From Teichococcus wenyumeiae (lineage in GTDB: Bacteria; Pseudomonadota; Alphaproteobacteria; Acetobacterales; Acetobacteraceae): a DNA stretch of 64,000 bases. Position numbers and translations under genes: made by a program. The stretch is from assembly GCF_003696345.1 (NCBI RefSeq), contig NZ_RFLX01000005.1:24777-88776 (forward strand), in the 5' to 3' direction. The number at the start of each line of letters is the position of its first letter. Position 1 is the stretch's first letter. Under the pieces are notes generated by a model. That model saw nothing but the letters and a program-made list of their open reading frames with translations. It did no database searches and was not told where the DNA came from. Of this stretch, positions 45,261-53,848 are shown in pieces.

Positions 45261-46793
45261 ATGGATATCGCGGTCGACACACCCTTCATCCGCCTGCACC
45301 CGGAGGATACGGTGCTGATCGCCCGGCGCGCGGCCCCTGAAGGCAGCCCGGTAGCCCCCGGCATCCTGGCCGCGACCCGCATTCCGCCCGGCCACAAGGT
45401 CGCGATCCGCGCGCATCAGGTGGGCGAGCCGATCAAGCGCTACGGCCAGATCATCGGCTTCGCCACGCAGCCCATCGCGCCCGGTGACTGGGTGCATGTG
45501 CAGAATTGCGGCATGGGCGAATTCACCAAGGACTATGCCTGGGGCATGGATGCCAAGCCCACGCTCTACGTGCCCGAGCCCGCAACCTTCATGGGCATCG
45601 TGCGGCCGGACGGGCGGGTGGCAACGCGCAACTACATCGGCATCGTCACCAGCGTGAACTGCTCGGCCCATGTGGCCTCGATGATCGCGGATGCCTTCAA
45701 GCGCAACCCGTTCGTCGGCAACGACCCGCTGGCCGAATACCCGAACGTGGACGGTGTGGTGGCGCTGACCCACAAGACCGGCTGCGGCATGGGCGACAAT
45801 GACGGGCTGCGCATCCTGCGCCGCACGCTGGCGGGCTTCGCGCGGCACGTGAACTTCAGCCATGTCATCGCCATCGGCCTGGGCTGCGAGGTCAACCAGA
45901 TCTCCGGCCTGCTGGAGGAACAGAACCTCGCCGGGCGCCTGCGCAACATGGACATCCAGACCATGGGCGGCACCCGCAAGACGGTGGAAGCCGGCATCGC
46001 CTTCGTGAAGGAAGTGCTGGAGGAATCCAACAAGGTCCACCGCCAGCCTGTGCCGGCCAGCCATCTGACGGTGGCGCTGCAATGCGGCGGCTCGGACGGC
46101 TATTCCGGCATCACCGCCAACCCGGCGCTGGGCTATGCCTCCGACCTGCTGGTGCGGCACGGCGGCACCGTCATCCTCTCCGAGACGCCGGAAACCTATG
46201 GCGCCGAGCACCTGCTGACCCGCCGCGCTGTTTCACGTGAAGTCGGTCAGAAGCTGGTGGACCTGATGGCCTGGTGGGAAGACTACGCCGCCCGCGGGCA
46301 GGCGGAGCTGAACAGCAACCCCTCCCCCGGCAACAAGGCGGGCGGGCTGACCACCATCCTGGAGAAGTCGCTGGGCGCCATGGCCAAGGCCGGCACCACC
46401 AACCTGACGGCCGTCTACGACTACGCGGCCCCGGTGACGGAGAAGGGCTTCGTCTTCATGGACACGCCGGGTTACGACCCGGTGGCGGCCACCGGGCAGG
46501 TGGCGGGCGGCGCCAACATGGTCTGCTTCACCACCGGGCGCGGCAGCGTCTTCGGCTGCAAGCCTGCGCCCTCCATCAAGCTGGCGACCAACAGCGCCAT
46601 GTACGAGCGGATGGAGGAGGACATGGACGTGAACTGCGGCACCATCCTTTCCGGCCGCGAGAGCGTCGAGGAATGCGGCCAGCGGATCTTCGAGCTGATC
46701 CTGCGCGTGGCTTCCGGCGAGCATACCAAGAGCGAAAGCTACGACTTCGGCGCGGCAGAATTCGCGCCATGGCCGATTGGCGCAACGATGTGA
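45261..46793 (+). CDS. UxaA-family altronate/galactarate dehydratase-like enzyme
   Basis: This 510-residue member of the UxaA family has an N-terminal SAF domain (about residues 8-100, IRLHPEDTVLIARR, GDWVHVQNCGMGEF) and a long UxaA catalytic region: FMGIVRPDGRVATRNYIGIV, HKTGCGMGDNDGL, GLGCEVNQI and QCGGSDGYSGITANPALG, with several conserved Cys/His for metal. The family dehydrates sugar acids (altronate, galactarate) with Fe2+ or Mn2+. The substrate is uncertain. The start is ATG 45261 with GGAGGAAAC upstream. It is followed by a terminator and a convergent MFS carboxylate-type transporter. Confidence 0.87.
   Translation: MDIAVDTPFIRLHPEDTVLIARRAAPEGSPVAPGILAATRIPPGHKVAIRAHQVGEPIKRYGQIIGFATQPIAPGDWVHVQNCGMGEFTKDYAWGMDAKPTLYVPEPATFMGIVRPDGRVATRNYIGIVTSVNCSAHVASMIADAFKRNPFVGNDPLAEYPNVDGVVALTHKTGCGMGDNDGLRILRRTLAGFARHVNFSHVIAIGLGCEVNQISGLLEEQNLAGRLRNMDIQTMGGTRKTVEAGIAFVKEVLEESNKVHRQPVPASHLTVALQCGGSDGYSGITANPALGYASDLLVRHGGTVILSETPETYGAEHLLTRRAVSREVGQKLVDLMAWWEDYAARGQAELNSNPSPGNKAGGLTTILEKSLGAMAKAGTTNLTAVYDYAAPVTEKGFVFMDTPGYDPVAATGQVAGGANMVCFTTGRGSVFGCKPAPSIKLATNSAMYERMEEDMDVNCGTILSGRESVEECGQRIFELILRVASGEHTKSESYDFGAAEFAPWPIGATM
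46229..46244. other. parS-like ParB-binding site inside a coding sequence
   Basis: TGTTTCACGTGAAGTC matches the parS consensus (TGTTTCACGTGAAACA) in 13 of 16 positions, with a perfect left half and the intact central TTTCACGTGAA. It lies in frame in the uxaA-family gene, over codons GCT GTT TCA CGT GAA ... GGT, all third-position choices this GC-rich gene otherwise avoids. I infer selection on the DNA, not the protein. If real, this indicates a location within the origin-proximal part of the chromosome. Confidence 0.55.
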
Positions 46794-46800
46794 AGGAGAA

Positions 46801-46832
46801 GGCCAGGGGGAATTCCTTCCCCCGGCCTTTTT
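46801..46832. terminator. Family B hairpin terminator, copy 2
   Basis: GGCC-x-GGGGGAA arms pair across a TTCC loop (46801-46827), followed by a run of T at 46828-46832 on the + strand. It is a clear Rho-independent terminator for the uxaA-family gene, and it directly abuts the stop codon of the convergent MFS gene. Confidence 0.85.
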
Positions 46833-48149
46833 TCAATCCTGCTCGATCATCTTGCCCCGCGTCTCCGGCAGCCGGACAACGCAGACCAGGGTGATGACGG
46901 CGATCAGCGCGATATAGCTGGCCAGGATCCAGGGCGTGCCATTGGCCAGCGCCAGGAACCAGCCAGCGCCCAGCGTACCCACCGAGCCGATCAGCGCGCC
47001 GATCTGCTGCACGAAGGAAATGCCGCTGGCGCGCATGCGGGTGGGAAACAGCTCCGCGAAGAAGGCGGCCTGGGGCGCGTACATGGCGGCATGGCCGATG
47101 GCCAGGGTGCCGACCAGCATGATCCAGATCAGCGGCTGGTGGTCGCCATAGACCACCCAGAAGGTGGGATAGACCAGCGCCAGGTTGACCGCCGCACCCA
47201 GCAGGTAGACCGGCTTGCGCCCGATGCGGTCGGACAGCATGCCGAACAGCGGCAGCGCGATCAGTTCCAGCAGGATGGCGATCAGCGTGGCTTCCGTCAT
47301 CACGCTGCGGTCGATGCCGCGGGACACCGCATAGGCGGTGATGATGACGGCATAGGTGGTGAAGACCGTCGCCTCCAGCAGCTTGGCGCCGATGCCCAGG
47401 ATCACCGGGCGCGGATATTCGCGCAGCATGCGGGACAGCGGGTTGGGCTCGCGCTGGGCGCCCTCGCGCTTGAACAGCGGCGATTCCGAGAGATGCAGGC
47501 GGATATACATGCCGATGCCCACCAGCACGGCGCTGAGCAGGAAGGGAATGCGCCAGCCCCAGGAGAGGAAGGCCTCTTCCGACAGGGTGGAGGTCAGCAG
47601 CGCGAAAAGCCCCAGCGGCAGCACGAAGCCGGCCGGCGCGCCCAGCTGCACCAGCGCGCCATAGAAGCCGCGTGAGCGTGCGGGCGCATGTTCGCAGGTG
47701 ATCAGGATGGCATTGCCCTGCTCGCCACCGATGCCGAAGCCATGGATCAGCCGCACGATCACCAGGATGATGGCACCGGCCGAACCGATGGTCTCATAGG
47801 TCGGCAGCAGGCCGACGACGAAGGTGGCGATGCCCACCATCAGCAGCGTGGTCACCAGCGCCGACTTGCGCCCCTTGCGGTCGCCGATGATGCCGAAGAC
47901 CAGGCCGCCGATCGGCCGCGCCAGGAAGCCGGCGGCATAGGTGCCGAGCGCCACCAGCGAACCCACCAGGGGGCTCAGCTCCGGAAAGAAGAGCTTGTTG
48001 AAGACCAGGGCCGAGGCCGTGGCATAGATGAAGAAGTCATACCATTCGACGGTGCTGCCGATGCAGGAAGCCAGCGCCACCTTCCGCAGCATGGCGGGGG
48101 AAGCTTCCGTTGGCGCGCCTGCCGCGGCCGGAACGGTGGTCGTGCTCAC
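46833..48149 (-). CDS. MFS transporter, metabolite:H+ symporter (MHS) type
   Basis: This 438-residue, 12-helix transporter of the MHS group has the signature ASCIGSTVEWYDFFIYATAS in helix 1, ARPIGGLVFGIIGDRKGRKS in loop 2-3 and HGFGIGGEQGNAILITCEHA in helix 5. MHS members import carboxylates, sugars acids or betaines. The start is GTG at 48147-48149, preceded by AGGAGG 7 nt upstream; the frame extends about 64 codons further but without a ribosome site. An AT-rich stretch at 48281-48310 (AGGCAA and ATACTA on the + strand) could be its promoter. Confidence 0.9.
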   Translation of the reverse strand: MSTTTVPAAAGAPTEASPAMLRKVALASCIGSTVEWYDFFIYATASALVFNKLFFPELSPLVGSLVALGTYAAGFLARPIGGLVFGIIGDRKGRKSALVTTLLMVGIATFVVGLLPTYETIGSAGAIILVIVRLIHGFGIGGEQGNAILITCEHAPARSRGFYGALVQLGAPAGFVLPLGLFALLTSTLSEEAFLSWGWRIPFLLSAVLVGIGMYIRLHLSESPLFKREGAQREPNPLSRMLREYPRPVILGIGAKLLEATVFTTYAVIITAYAVSRGIDRSVMTEATLIAILLELIALPLFGMLSDRIGRKPVYLLGAAVNLALVYPTFWVVYGDHQPLIWIMLVGTLAIGHAAMYAPQAAFFAELFPTRMRASGISFVQQIGALIGSVGTLGAGWFLALANGTPWILASYIALIAVITLVCVVRLPETRGKMIEQD

Positions 48150-48337
48150 ATCCAATCCTCCTGTGGCATCGGCAGAAGAAGGACGTGGGCCGGCAAGGAA
48201 AGCTGGGCGCAGTCTCCGCGCGGCGGTGGGTCGTGTTCCTCTGCGCGATGTTGTTCTGCCCCCGCGCTGGGGATGCAGCAGGAATACTACCATACATGAA
48301 TAGCAGGCAAGTGGCCACGAGGCGGCCGGGAACGGCG

Positions 48338-49030
48338 TCACACCGTCAGCAGCCGCCGCACCGCCTCCTCGTCCAGCGTGCCCGACTGGCCGGCCAGGGC
48401 CACCTCTCCCCGCACCAGGATGGCGAGTTCATCACCCAGCTCGCGGGCGAATTCGTAATATTGCTCCACCAGCACCACCGCCATGTTCCGCTGCCGGGCC
48501 AGCAGGGCGATGACGCGGGCGATGTCTTTTATGACATTGGGCTGGATGCCCTCGGTGGGCTCATCCAGGATCAGCAGGCGCGGGCGCGCGGTCAGGGCGC
48601 GGGCAATGGCCAGCTGCTGCTGCTGCCCACCCGAAAGGTCGCCGCCCCGCCGGCGCAGGAACTGCTTCAGGATGGGGAAAAGCTCGAAGATATCGTCGGT
48701 GAGCTTCGACCCGCGCGGCGCGGCGGCCAGGGCGGTCTCCAGGTTCTCCTTCACGGTCAGGAAGGGGAAGATCTCCCGCCCCTGCGGCACATAGCCGATG
48801 CCCGCCCGCGCCCGGTCGGCGGCGGCAAGGCCGGAGATATCCCGCCCCTCCCAGACGATGCGTCCGCCCCGGATGCGCTCCAGCCCCACGATGGCCCGCA
48901 TCAGCGAGGATTTGCCCACCCCGTTGCGCCCCAGCACGCAGGTGATCCGCCCCGGGTCGGCGCCGAGGGAGACGCCGCGCAGCGCCCGGCTGGCGCCATA
49001 GAAGAGGTCGATGCCTTCCACCCGCAGCAT
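48338..49030 (-). CDS. urtE: Urea ABC transporter ATPase UrtE
   Basis: This 230-residue LivF-type ATPase of the urea importer has Walker A GRNGVGKSSLMRAIVG, GIGYVPQGREIFPFLTVKEN, signature LSGGQQQQLAIARAL and Walker B LLILDEPTEGIQPNVI. The EGIQPN motif is typical of UrtE. It is the last gene of urtABCDE, 3 bp after urtD. It forms an ATPase pair with UrtD in the cytoplasm. Confidence 0.96.
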   Translation of the reverse strand: MLRVEGIDLFYGASRALRGVSLGADPGRITCVLGRNGVGKSSLMRAIVGLERIRGGRIVWEGRDISGLAAADRARAGIGYVPQGREIFPFLTVKENLETALAAAPRGSKLTDDIFELFPILKQFLRRRGGDLSGGQQQQLAIARALTARPRLLILDEPTEGIQPNVIKDIARVIALLARQRNMAVVLVEQYYEFARELGDELAILVRGEVALAGQSGTLDEEAVRRLLTV

Positions 49031-49033
49031 GGC

Positions 49034-49783
49034 TCAGCGTCCCAGATAGACTTCGATGACCCGTGGGTCGTTCTGCACATGGTCGATGCTGCCTTCGGAG
49101 AGCACCGTGCCCTCGCAGAGCACCGTCACCTTCTCCCCCAGCGCGCGGACGAATTCGAGGTCGTGTTCCACCACCACCACCGAACGCTGCCCGGCGATGC
49201 GGCGCAGCAGGGCGGCGGTGTGCTCCGTCTCCTGGTCCGTCATGCCCGCCACGGGCTCGTCCACCAGCAGCAGCTGCGGCTCCTGCATCAGCAGCATGCC
49301 GATCTCCAGCCATTGCCGCTGGCCGTGGGACAGGATGGCGGCGCGGTCCCGCGCCCGTTCCGCCAGCCCGATCTCCTCCATCACACCCTCGATGCGCCGG
49401 CGCGCCGGGGCGCCCAGCACCCAGCGCAGGCAGGACCAGGGGTCGCGCGGCGCCTTCAGCGCCAGCTCGAGGTTCTCGAAAACCGTCAGCGCATCGAAGA
49501 CCGTGGGCTTCTGGAACTTGCGGCCGATGCCGAGATTGGCGATGGCGGGCTCGTCCAGCCGCGTCAGGTCATGCTCGCCGAAGCGCACCACGCCGGTGGT
49601 GGGGCGGGTCTTGCCGGTGACGATATCCATCATCGTGGTCTTGCCGGCGCCATTGGGGCCGATGATGGCGCGCAGCTCCCCCGGCTCGATGATCAGGGAG
49701 AGGTTGTTCAGCGCCCGGAAGCCATCGAAGACCACGGAGACGCCATCGAGGTAGAGGGAGGAACCGCTCATGCCACCGATCAT
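49034..49783 (-). CDS. urtD: Urea ABC transporter ATPase UrtD
   Basis: This 249-residue LivG-type ATPase has Walker A GPNGAGKTTMMDIVTGKTRP, signature ILSHGQRQWLEIGMLLM (the SHGQ form typical of UrtD) and Walker B LLLVDEPVAGMTDQETE. The KTRP and MTDQE residues set it apart from branched-chain amino acid transporters. It overlaps the urtC stop by 4 nt at ATG 49783; ATG 49771 is also possible. Confidence 0.96.
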   Translation of the reverse strand: MIGGMSGSSLYLDGVSVVFDGFRALNNLSLIIEPGELRAIIGPNGAGKTTMMDIVTGKTRPTTGVVRFGEHDLTRLDEPAIANLGIGRKFQKPTVFDALTVFENLELALKAPRDPWSCLRWVLGAPARRRIEGVMEEIGLAERARDRAAILSHGQRQWLEIGMLLMQEPQLLLVDEPVAGMTDQETEHTAALLRRIAGQRSVVVVEHDLEFVRALGEKVTVLCEGTVLSEGSIDHVQNDPRVIEVYLGR

Positions 49784-50880
49784 TGCCCTGGCCCCTTGCT
49801 CATCAGCCCCGCCAGCCCGCGCGGCAGGAAGAGCGTGACGGCCACAAACAGCCCGCCCAGCACGAAAAGCCAGAGATCGGGCGCGAAGGAGGTCAGCCAG
49901 GTCTTCAGCGCATTGACCGAGAAGGCGCCGAGCAACGCCCCCACCAGCGTGCCGCGCCCGCCGACCGCCACCCAGATCACGGCCTCGATGGAGTTGCCCG
50001 GGCTGAACTCGCCGGGATTGATGATGCCGACCAGCGGCACGTAGAGCGCCCCCGCCAGCCCCGCCAGCATGGCGGAAAGCACGAAGACCGAGAGCTTCAC
50101 ATGCGTGGTGTTGTAGCCCAGGAAGCGGACGCGGCTTTCGGCATCACGCACCGCCACCAGCACGCGGCCGAGCTTGGACTGCGTGATATGGCGGCAGAGC
50201 AGCAGCGACAGCCCCAGCACCGCCAGCGCCGCGTAGAAGAGCATGGCGCGCGTGCCGCCGGAATTCAGCGGCATGCCCAGCAGTTCCTTGAAATCGGTGA
50301 AGCCGTTGTTGCCACCGAAGCCCATGTCATTGCGGAAGAAGGCCAGCATCAGCGCATAGGTCATGGCCTGCGTGATGATGGAGAGATAAACGCCGGTGAT
50401 GCGGGACCGGAAGGCGAGGTAACCCACCACCCCCGCCAGCAGCCCCGGCACCAGCAAAGCCATCAGCAGCGCGAAGGGAAAACTGGAAAAGCCCCACCAG
50501 GTCCAGGGCAGTTCCGTATAGCCCAGGAAGACCATGAAATCCGGCAGCACCGGGTTGCCATAGACGCCGCGCGGCCCGATCAGCCGCATCAGGTGCATGC
50601 CCATGGCATAGCCGCCGAGGGCGAAGAAGGCGCCATGGCCGAGGCTGAGGATGCCGGCATAGCCCCAGGCGAGGTCGATCGCCAGCGCCAGCACGCCGTA
50701 GCAGATCCATTTTCCCGTGACGGCGACAACGAAGTCCGAGACATGCAGCGCCGAATCCACCGGCAGGCGGTTCAGCAGCGGCAGCAGCGCCAGGATGGCG
50801 AGGCCCGCCAGCAGCAGCCCGCGCAGGACCAGCGCGCCATGCAGGCGCGGCGGCGGGGCCAGGGTGGTTGTCGCGCTCAT
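49780..50880 (-). CDS. urtC: Urea ABC transporter permease UrtC
   Basis: This 366-residue LivM-type permease has about nine helices: ALAIDLAWGYAGILSLGHGA is the substrate-translocation segment, GGNNGFTDFKELLG is a urea-type loop, and RVRFLGYNTTHVKLSVFVLSA the cytoplasmic coupling region. The start ATG at 50878-50880 overlaps the urtB stop by 4 nt. It forms the membrane channel with UrtB. Confidence 0.95.
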   Translation of the reverse strand: MSATTTLAPPPRLHGALVLRGLLLAGLAILALLPLLNRLPVDSALHVSDFVVAVTGKWICYGVLALAIDLAWGYAGILSLGHGAFFALGGYAMGMHLMRLIGPRGVYGNPVLPDFMVFLGYTELPWTWWGFSSFPFALLMALLVPGLLAGVVGYLAFRSRITGVYLSIITQAMTYALMLAFFRNDMGFGGNNGFTDFKELLGMPLNSGGTRAMLFYAALAVLGLSLLLCRHITQSKLGRVLVAVRDAESRVRFLGYNTTHVKLSVFVLSAMLAGLAGALYVPLVGIINPGEFSPGNSIEAVIWVAVGGRGTLVGALLGAFSVNALKTWLTSFAPDLWLFVLGGLFVAVTLFLPRGLAGLMSKGPGQ

Positions 50881-52430
50881 TGTTCCGCAGCCCTTCCCTT
50901 GAGGGCGAAGAGGCCCTTCGGCCGCCGCTGGATGAACAGCATGATGCCCACCAGCACGGCGATCTTCGCCAGCACCGCCCCGGCCCAGGGCTCCAGCATC
51001 TTGTTGACGAGGCCCAGGGTGAAGGCGCCGATCATGGTGCCGGCAAGGCTGCCGACACCGCCGAAGACCACCACCATGAAGCTGTCGATGATGTAGCCGG
51101 TGCCGAGGTTGGGGGAGACATTGTCGATCTGGCTCAGCGCCACCCCCGCCATGCCGGCGATGCCCGAGCCGAAGGCGAAAGTCATGGCATCCACCCGCCC
51201 GGTGCGGATGCCCATGGTGCTGGCGATGCGCCGGTTCTGCACCACCGCCCGCATCTCCAGCCCGAAGCGGGTGAAGCGGATGGCGGCGATGGTGACAGCC
51301 AGCACCAGCAGCGCGAAGAGAATGATCCAGAGCCGGTTCTGCGTCACCTCCACCCCGCCGGGCAGGGTGACGATGCCCTGCATCCAGGCCGGGCTGGTGA
51401 CCTCCTGGTTCTGCGCACCGAAGATCAGCCGCACCGCCTGCTGCAAAATCATGCCGACGCCGAAGGTCATCAGCAAAGTCTCCAGCGGGCGGCCGTAGAG
51501 ATGGCGGATCAGCATGCGCTCCAGCGCCACGCCCACGGCGGCAGCCACCAGAAAGGCGGCGGGCACGGAAAGCGGCAGCGACCAGGGCGCCAGCGGCGTC
51601 GCGCGCAGCAGGCCCTGCACCACCACGGTGGTATAGGCGCCCAGCATCACCATCTCGCCATGCGCCATGTTGATGATGCCCATCACCCCGAAGGTGACGG
51701 CCAGGCCCAGCGCCGCCAGCAGCAGCACGGAACCCAGCGAGAGGCCCTGGAAGGCGGTTTCCGCCGCGCGGCGCAGTTGCAGGCGCTTGTCGATGGCGGC
51801 GATGGCGCCATCGATCTCGGGCGCGAGGTCCGGGTTGGCGGCGCGCGCTTCCAGCAGCAGGGAGCGCGCTTCCGGCGAGCCGGTGCCGCCCAGCAGCAGG
51901 ATGCCCTGGCGCCTCGCCGCGACATCCGGCGCCGCGAGGCGGGAGGCCGCCAGCGCCTGCTCCATCGCCGGGCGCACGGCGGCATCGCCCTCGCGCCCCA
52001 ATGCGTCTTCCAGCAGGGCGATGTTGTCGGTGCTGCGGGCGCGGAACAGGCCCTGCGCGGCGGCGATGCGCGCGGCGGGCTCGGGCGCCGCCAGTTCCAG
52101 CCGGCCGAAGGCGCCGCGCAGGGCACCGCGCACGCGGTTATTGATGCGCACCGCCTCCAGCGGGGCCGTGGGGGCGGGCGCGCCGGTCAGCGCCTCCCGC
52201 CCACCGATCACCAGCACCCCCTCCGGCGTCTTTTGCAGACGGCCTTCGGAGAGCGCGCGCAGGATCGGCAAGGCACGCGGGTCCCCCAGGGCGCCGAGGC
52301 GGTCCACCGCCTCAGCCTGGGCCGCGAAGCCGCCGGCCAGGCCGGCGGCGGCAGTCTGGACGCCGTCCTGCGCCCGCAGCGGCGCTGCCAGCAGCAGGAA
52401 CGCCGCCACGAGGCACAGGAGGCGCGACAT
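50877..52430 (-). CDS. urtB: Urea ABC transporter permease UrtB
   Basis: This 517-residue protein has a signal sequence (LLCLVAAFLLLAAPLRAQ) and a long periplasmic helical region of about 200 residues, a hallmark of UrtB. The LivH-type membrane domain follows from about residue 225 (FGVMGIINMAHGEMVMLGAY, MTFGVGMILQQAVR, VFGGVGSLAGTMIGAF). It starts at ATG 52430, overlapping the urtA stop by 1 nt (TGATG). Confidence 0.95.
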   Translation of the reverse strand: MSRLLCLVAAFLLLAAPLRAQDGVQTAAAGLAGGFAAQAEAVDRLGALGDPRALPILRALSEGRLQKTPEGVLVIGGREALTGAPAPTAPLEAVRINNRVRGALRGAFGRLELAAPEPAARIAAAQGLFRARSTDNIALLEDALGREGDAAVRPAMEQALAASRLAAPDVAARRQGILLLGGTGSPEARSLLLEARAANPDLAPEIDGAIAAIDKRLQLRRAAETAFQGLSLGSVLLLAALGLAVTFGVMGIINMAHGEMVMLGAYTTVVVQGLLRATPLAPWSLPLSVPAAFLVAAAVGVALERMLIRHLYGRPLETLLMTFGVGMILQQAVRLIFGAQNQEVTSPAWMQGIVTLPGGVEVTQNRLWIILFALLVLAVTIAAIRFTRFGLEMRAVVQNRRIASTMGIRTGRVDAMTFAFGSGIAGMAGVALSQIDNVSPNLGTGYIIDSFMVVVFGGVGSLAGTMIGAFTLGLVNKMLEPWAGAVLAKIAVLVGIMLFIQRRPKGLFALKGRAAEQ

Positions 52431-53680
52431 CAGCCGGCCTTGGCGCGGCTGGCGTTCTCCGGGATGTAGGGCGACCAGTTCTCGGCCTTGATGGCCTGCG
52501 GCGTCTTGTAGACGATGCTGAACTGCCCATCCGCCTGGATCTCGCCGATCATCACCGGCTTGGAGAGATGGTGGTTCTCCCACATCTGCTCCGTGTAGCC
52601 GGAGGGCGCATCGACCTTCTGGCCATACATCGCCGTGCGCACCGCATCCACCGCCGTGCTCTTGGCCTGGGCCACCGCCTGCGCCCACATCCTGAAGCCG
52701 GTATAGGTGGCCTCCATCGGGTCGTTGGTGACGCGCTTGTCGTTCTTGATGTAGCTGCCCCACATCTTCTTGAACTCGGTGTTCACCGGGCTCTCGACGC
52801 TCATGAAGTAGTTCCAGGCGGCCAGGTGGCCGACCAGCGGCTTGGTGTCGATGCCGGCCAGCTCCTCCTCGCCCACGCTGAAGGCAACGCAGGGGATGTC
52901 CTCGGCCTTGATGCCCTGGTTGCCCAGCTCACGGTAGAAGGGCACGTTGGCATCGCCGTTGATGGTGGAGACGATGGCTGTCTTCTTGCCCTGGCCGGCG
53001 AACTGCTTGACGCGGGAGACGATGCCCTGCCAGTCGGAATGGCCGAAGGGCGTGTATTCTTCCATGATGTCGGCATCCGCGATGCCCTTCTTGTTCAGGA
53101 AGGCGCGCAGGATGCGGTTGGTGGTGCGGGGATAAACATAGTCGGTGCCCAGCAGCACGATGCGCTTGGCGCCGCCGCCATCCTCGCCCATCAGGTATTC
53201 CACCGCCGGGATGGCCTGCTGGTTCGGCGCGGCGCCGGTATAGAACACGTTCTTGGACTGCTCCTCGCCCTCATACTGCACGGGATAGAACAGCAGGCCG
53301 TTCAGTTCCTCGAAGACCGGCAGGACGGATTTGCGGGACACCGAGGTCCAGCAGCCGAAGGTGACATCCACCTTATGCACCTGCAGCAGCTCGCGCGCCT
53401 TCTCGGCAAACAGCGGCCAGTTGGAGGCGGGGTCCACCACCACGGCTTCCAGCTTGCGGCCCAGGATGCCGCCCTTCTTGTTCTGGTCCTCGACCATCAT
53501 CAGCACGGTGTCGCGCAGCGCCGTCTCGCTGATCGCCATGGTGCCGGACAGCGAATGCAGCACGCCCACCTTGATGGGGCCGGTGCCCTGGGCGAAGGCG
53601 GGACGGATGGCCGGCAGCGCCAGGGCGCCGGCGGCGCCAGCCAGCAAGGCGCGGCGGGAGAAGGGGGTCCGGACGGTCAT
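52430..53680 (-). CDS. urtA: Urea ABC transporter substrate-binding protein UrtA
   Basis: This 416-residue periplasmic urea receptor of the Leu/Ile/Val-binding fold has a Tat signal (SRRALLAGAAGALALPAI). It matches UrtA throughout: IKVGVLHSLSGTMAISETAL, VFGCWTSVSRKSVLPVFEE, GLLFYPVQYEGEEQSKNVFY and TGAAPNQQAIPAVEYL are the urea-specific blocks, ending PQAIKAENWSPY. It is first in the operon. Its upstream region, shared with the NCS1-kinase gene, contains a perfect palindrome and a TATAAC box on its strand. Confidence 0.97.
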   Translation of the reverse strand: MTVRTPFSRRALLAGAAGALALPAIRPAFAQGTGPIKVGVLHSLSGTMAISETALRDTVLMMVEDQNKKGGILGRKLEAVVVDPASNWPLFAEKARELLQVHKVDVTFGCWTSVSRKSVLPVFEELNGLLFYPVQYEGEEQSKNVFYTGAAPNQQAIPAVEYLMGEDGGGAKRIVLLGTDYVYPRTTNRILRAFLNKKGIADADIMEEYTPFGHSDWQGIVSRVKQFAGQGKKTAIVSTINGDANVPFYRELGNQGIKAEDIPCVAFSVGEEELAGIDTKPLVGHLAAWNYFMSVESPVNTEFKKMWGSYIKNDKRVTNDPMEATYTGFRMWAQAVAQAKSTAVDAVRTAMYGQKVDAPSGYTEQMWENHHLSKPVMIGEIQADGQFSIVYKTPQAIKAENWSPYIPENASRAKAG

Positions 53681-53757
53681 GGATCGCTCTCCTGGGGCAA
53701 TGGCGGGGGCCGCCTTGCAATGGATGCGCCCAGTCTCGCGGCAATCCTTCCGGGGGC

Positions 53758-53777
53758 GTTATACGTCAAATGACGTA
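53758..53777. promoter_or_regulatory. 16-bp inverted repeat in the divergent urtA / kinase promoter region
   Basis: TACGTCA-AA-TGACGTA at 53762-53777 is a perfect inverted repeat with 7-bp arms. On the minus strand TATAAC (53763 down to 53758) looks like a -10 box for urtA and overlaps the repeat by 2 bp. Symmetry fits a dimeric LuxR/NarL-type regulator, such as the one encoded at 57169-58050. The 168-bp gap holds no gene. Confidence 0.6.
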
Positions 53778-53848
53778 GGCGGGGCCTGCTTGACCCTGCG
53801 GCCGGCCCTGCCCCACTCTTCCCGCCAGAGCACCCCCAGGGACATCGC

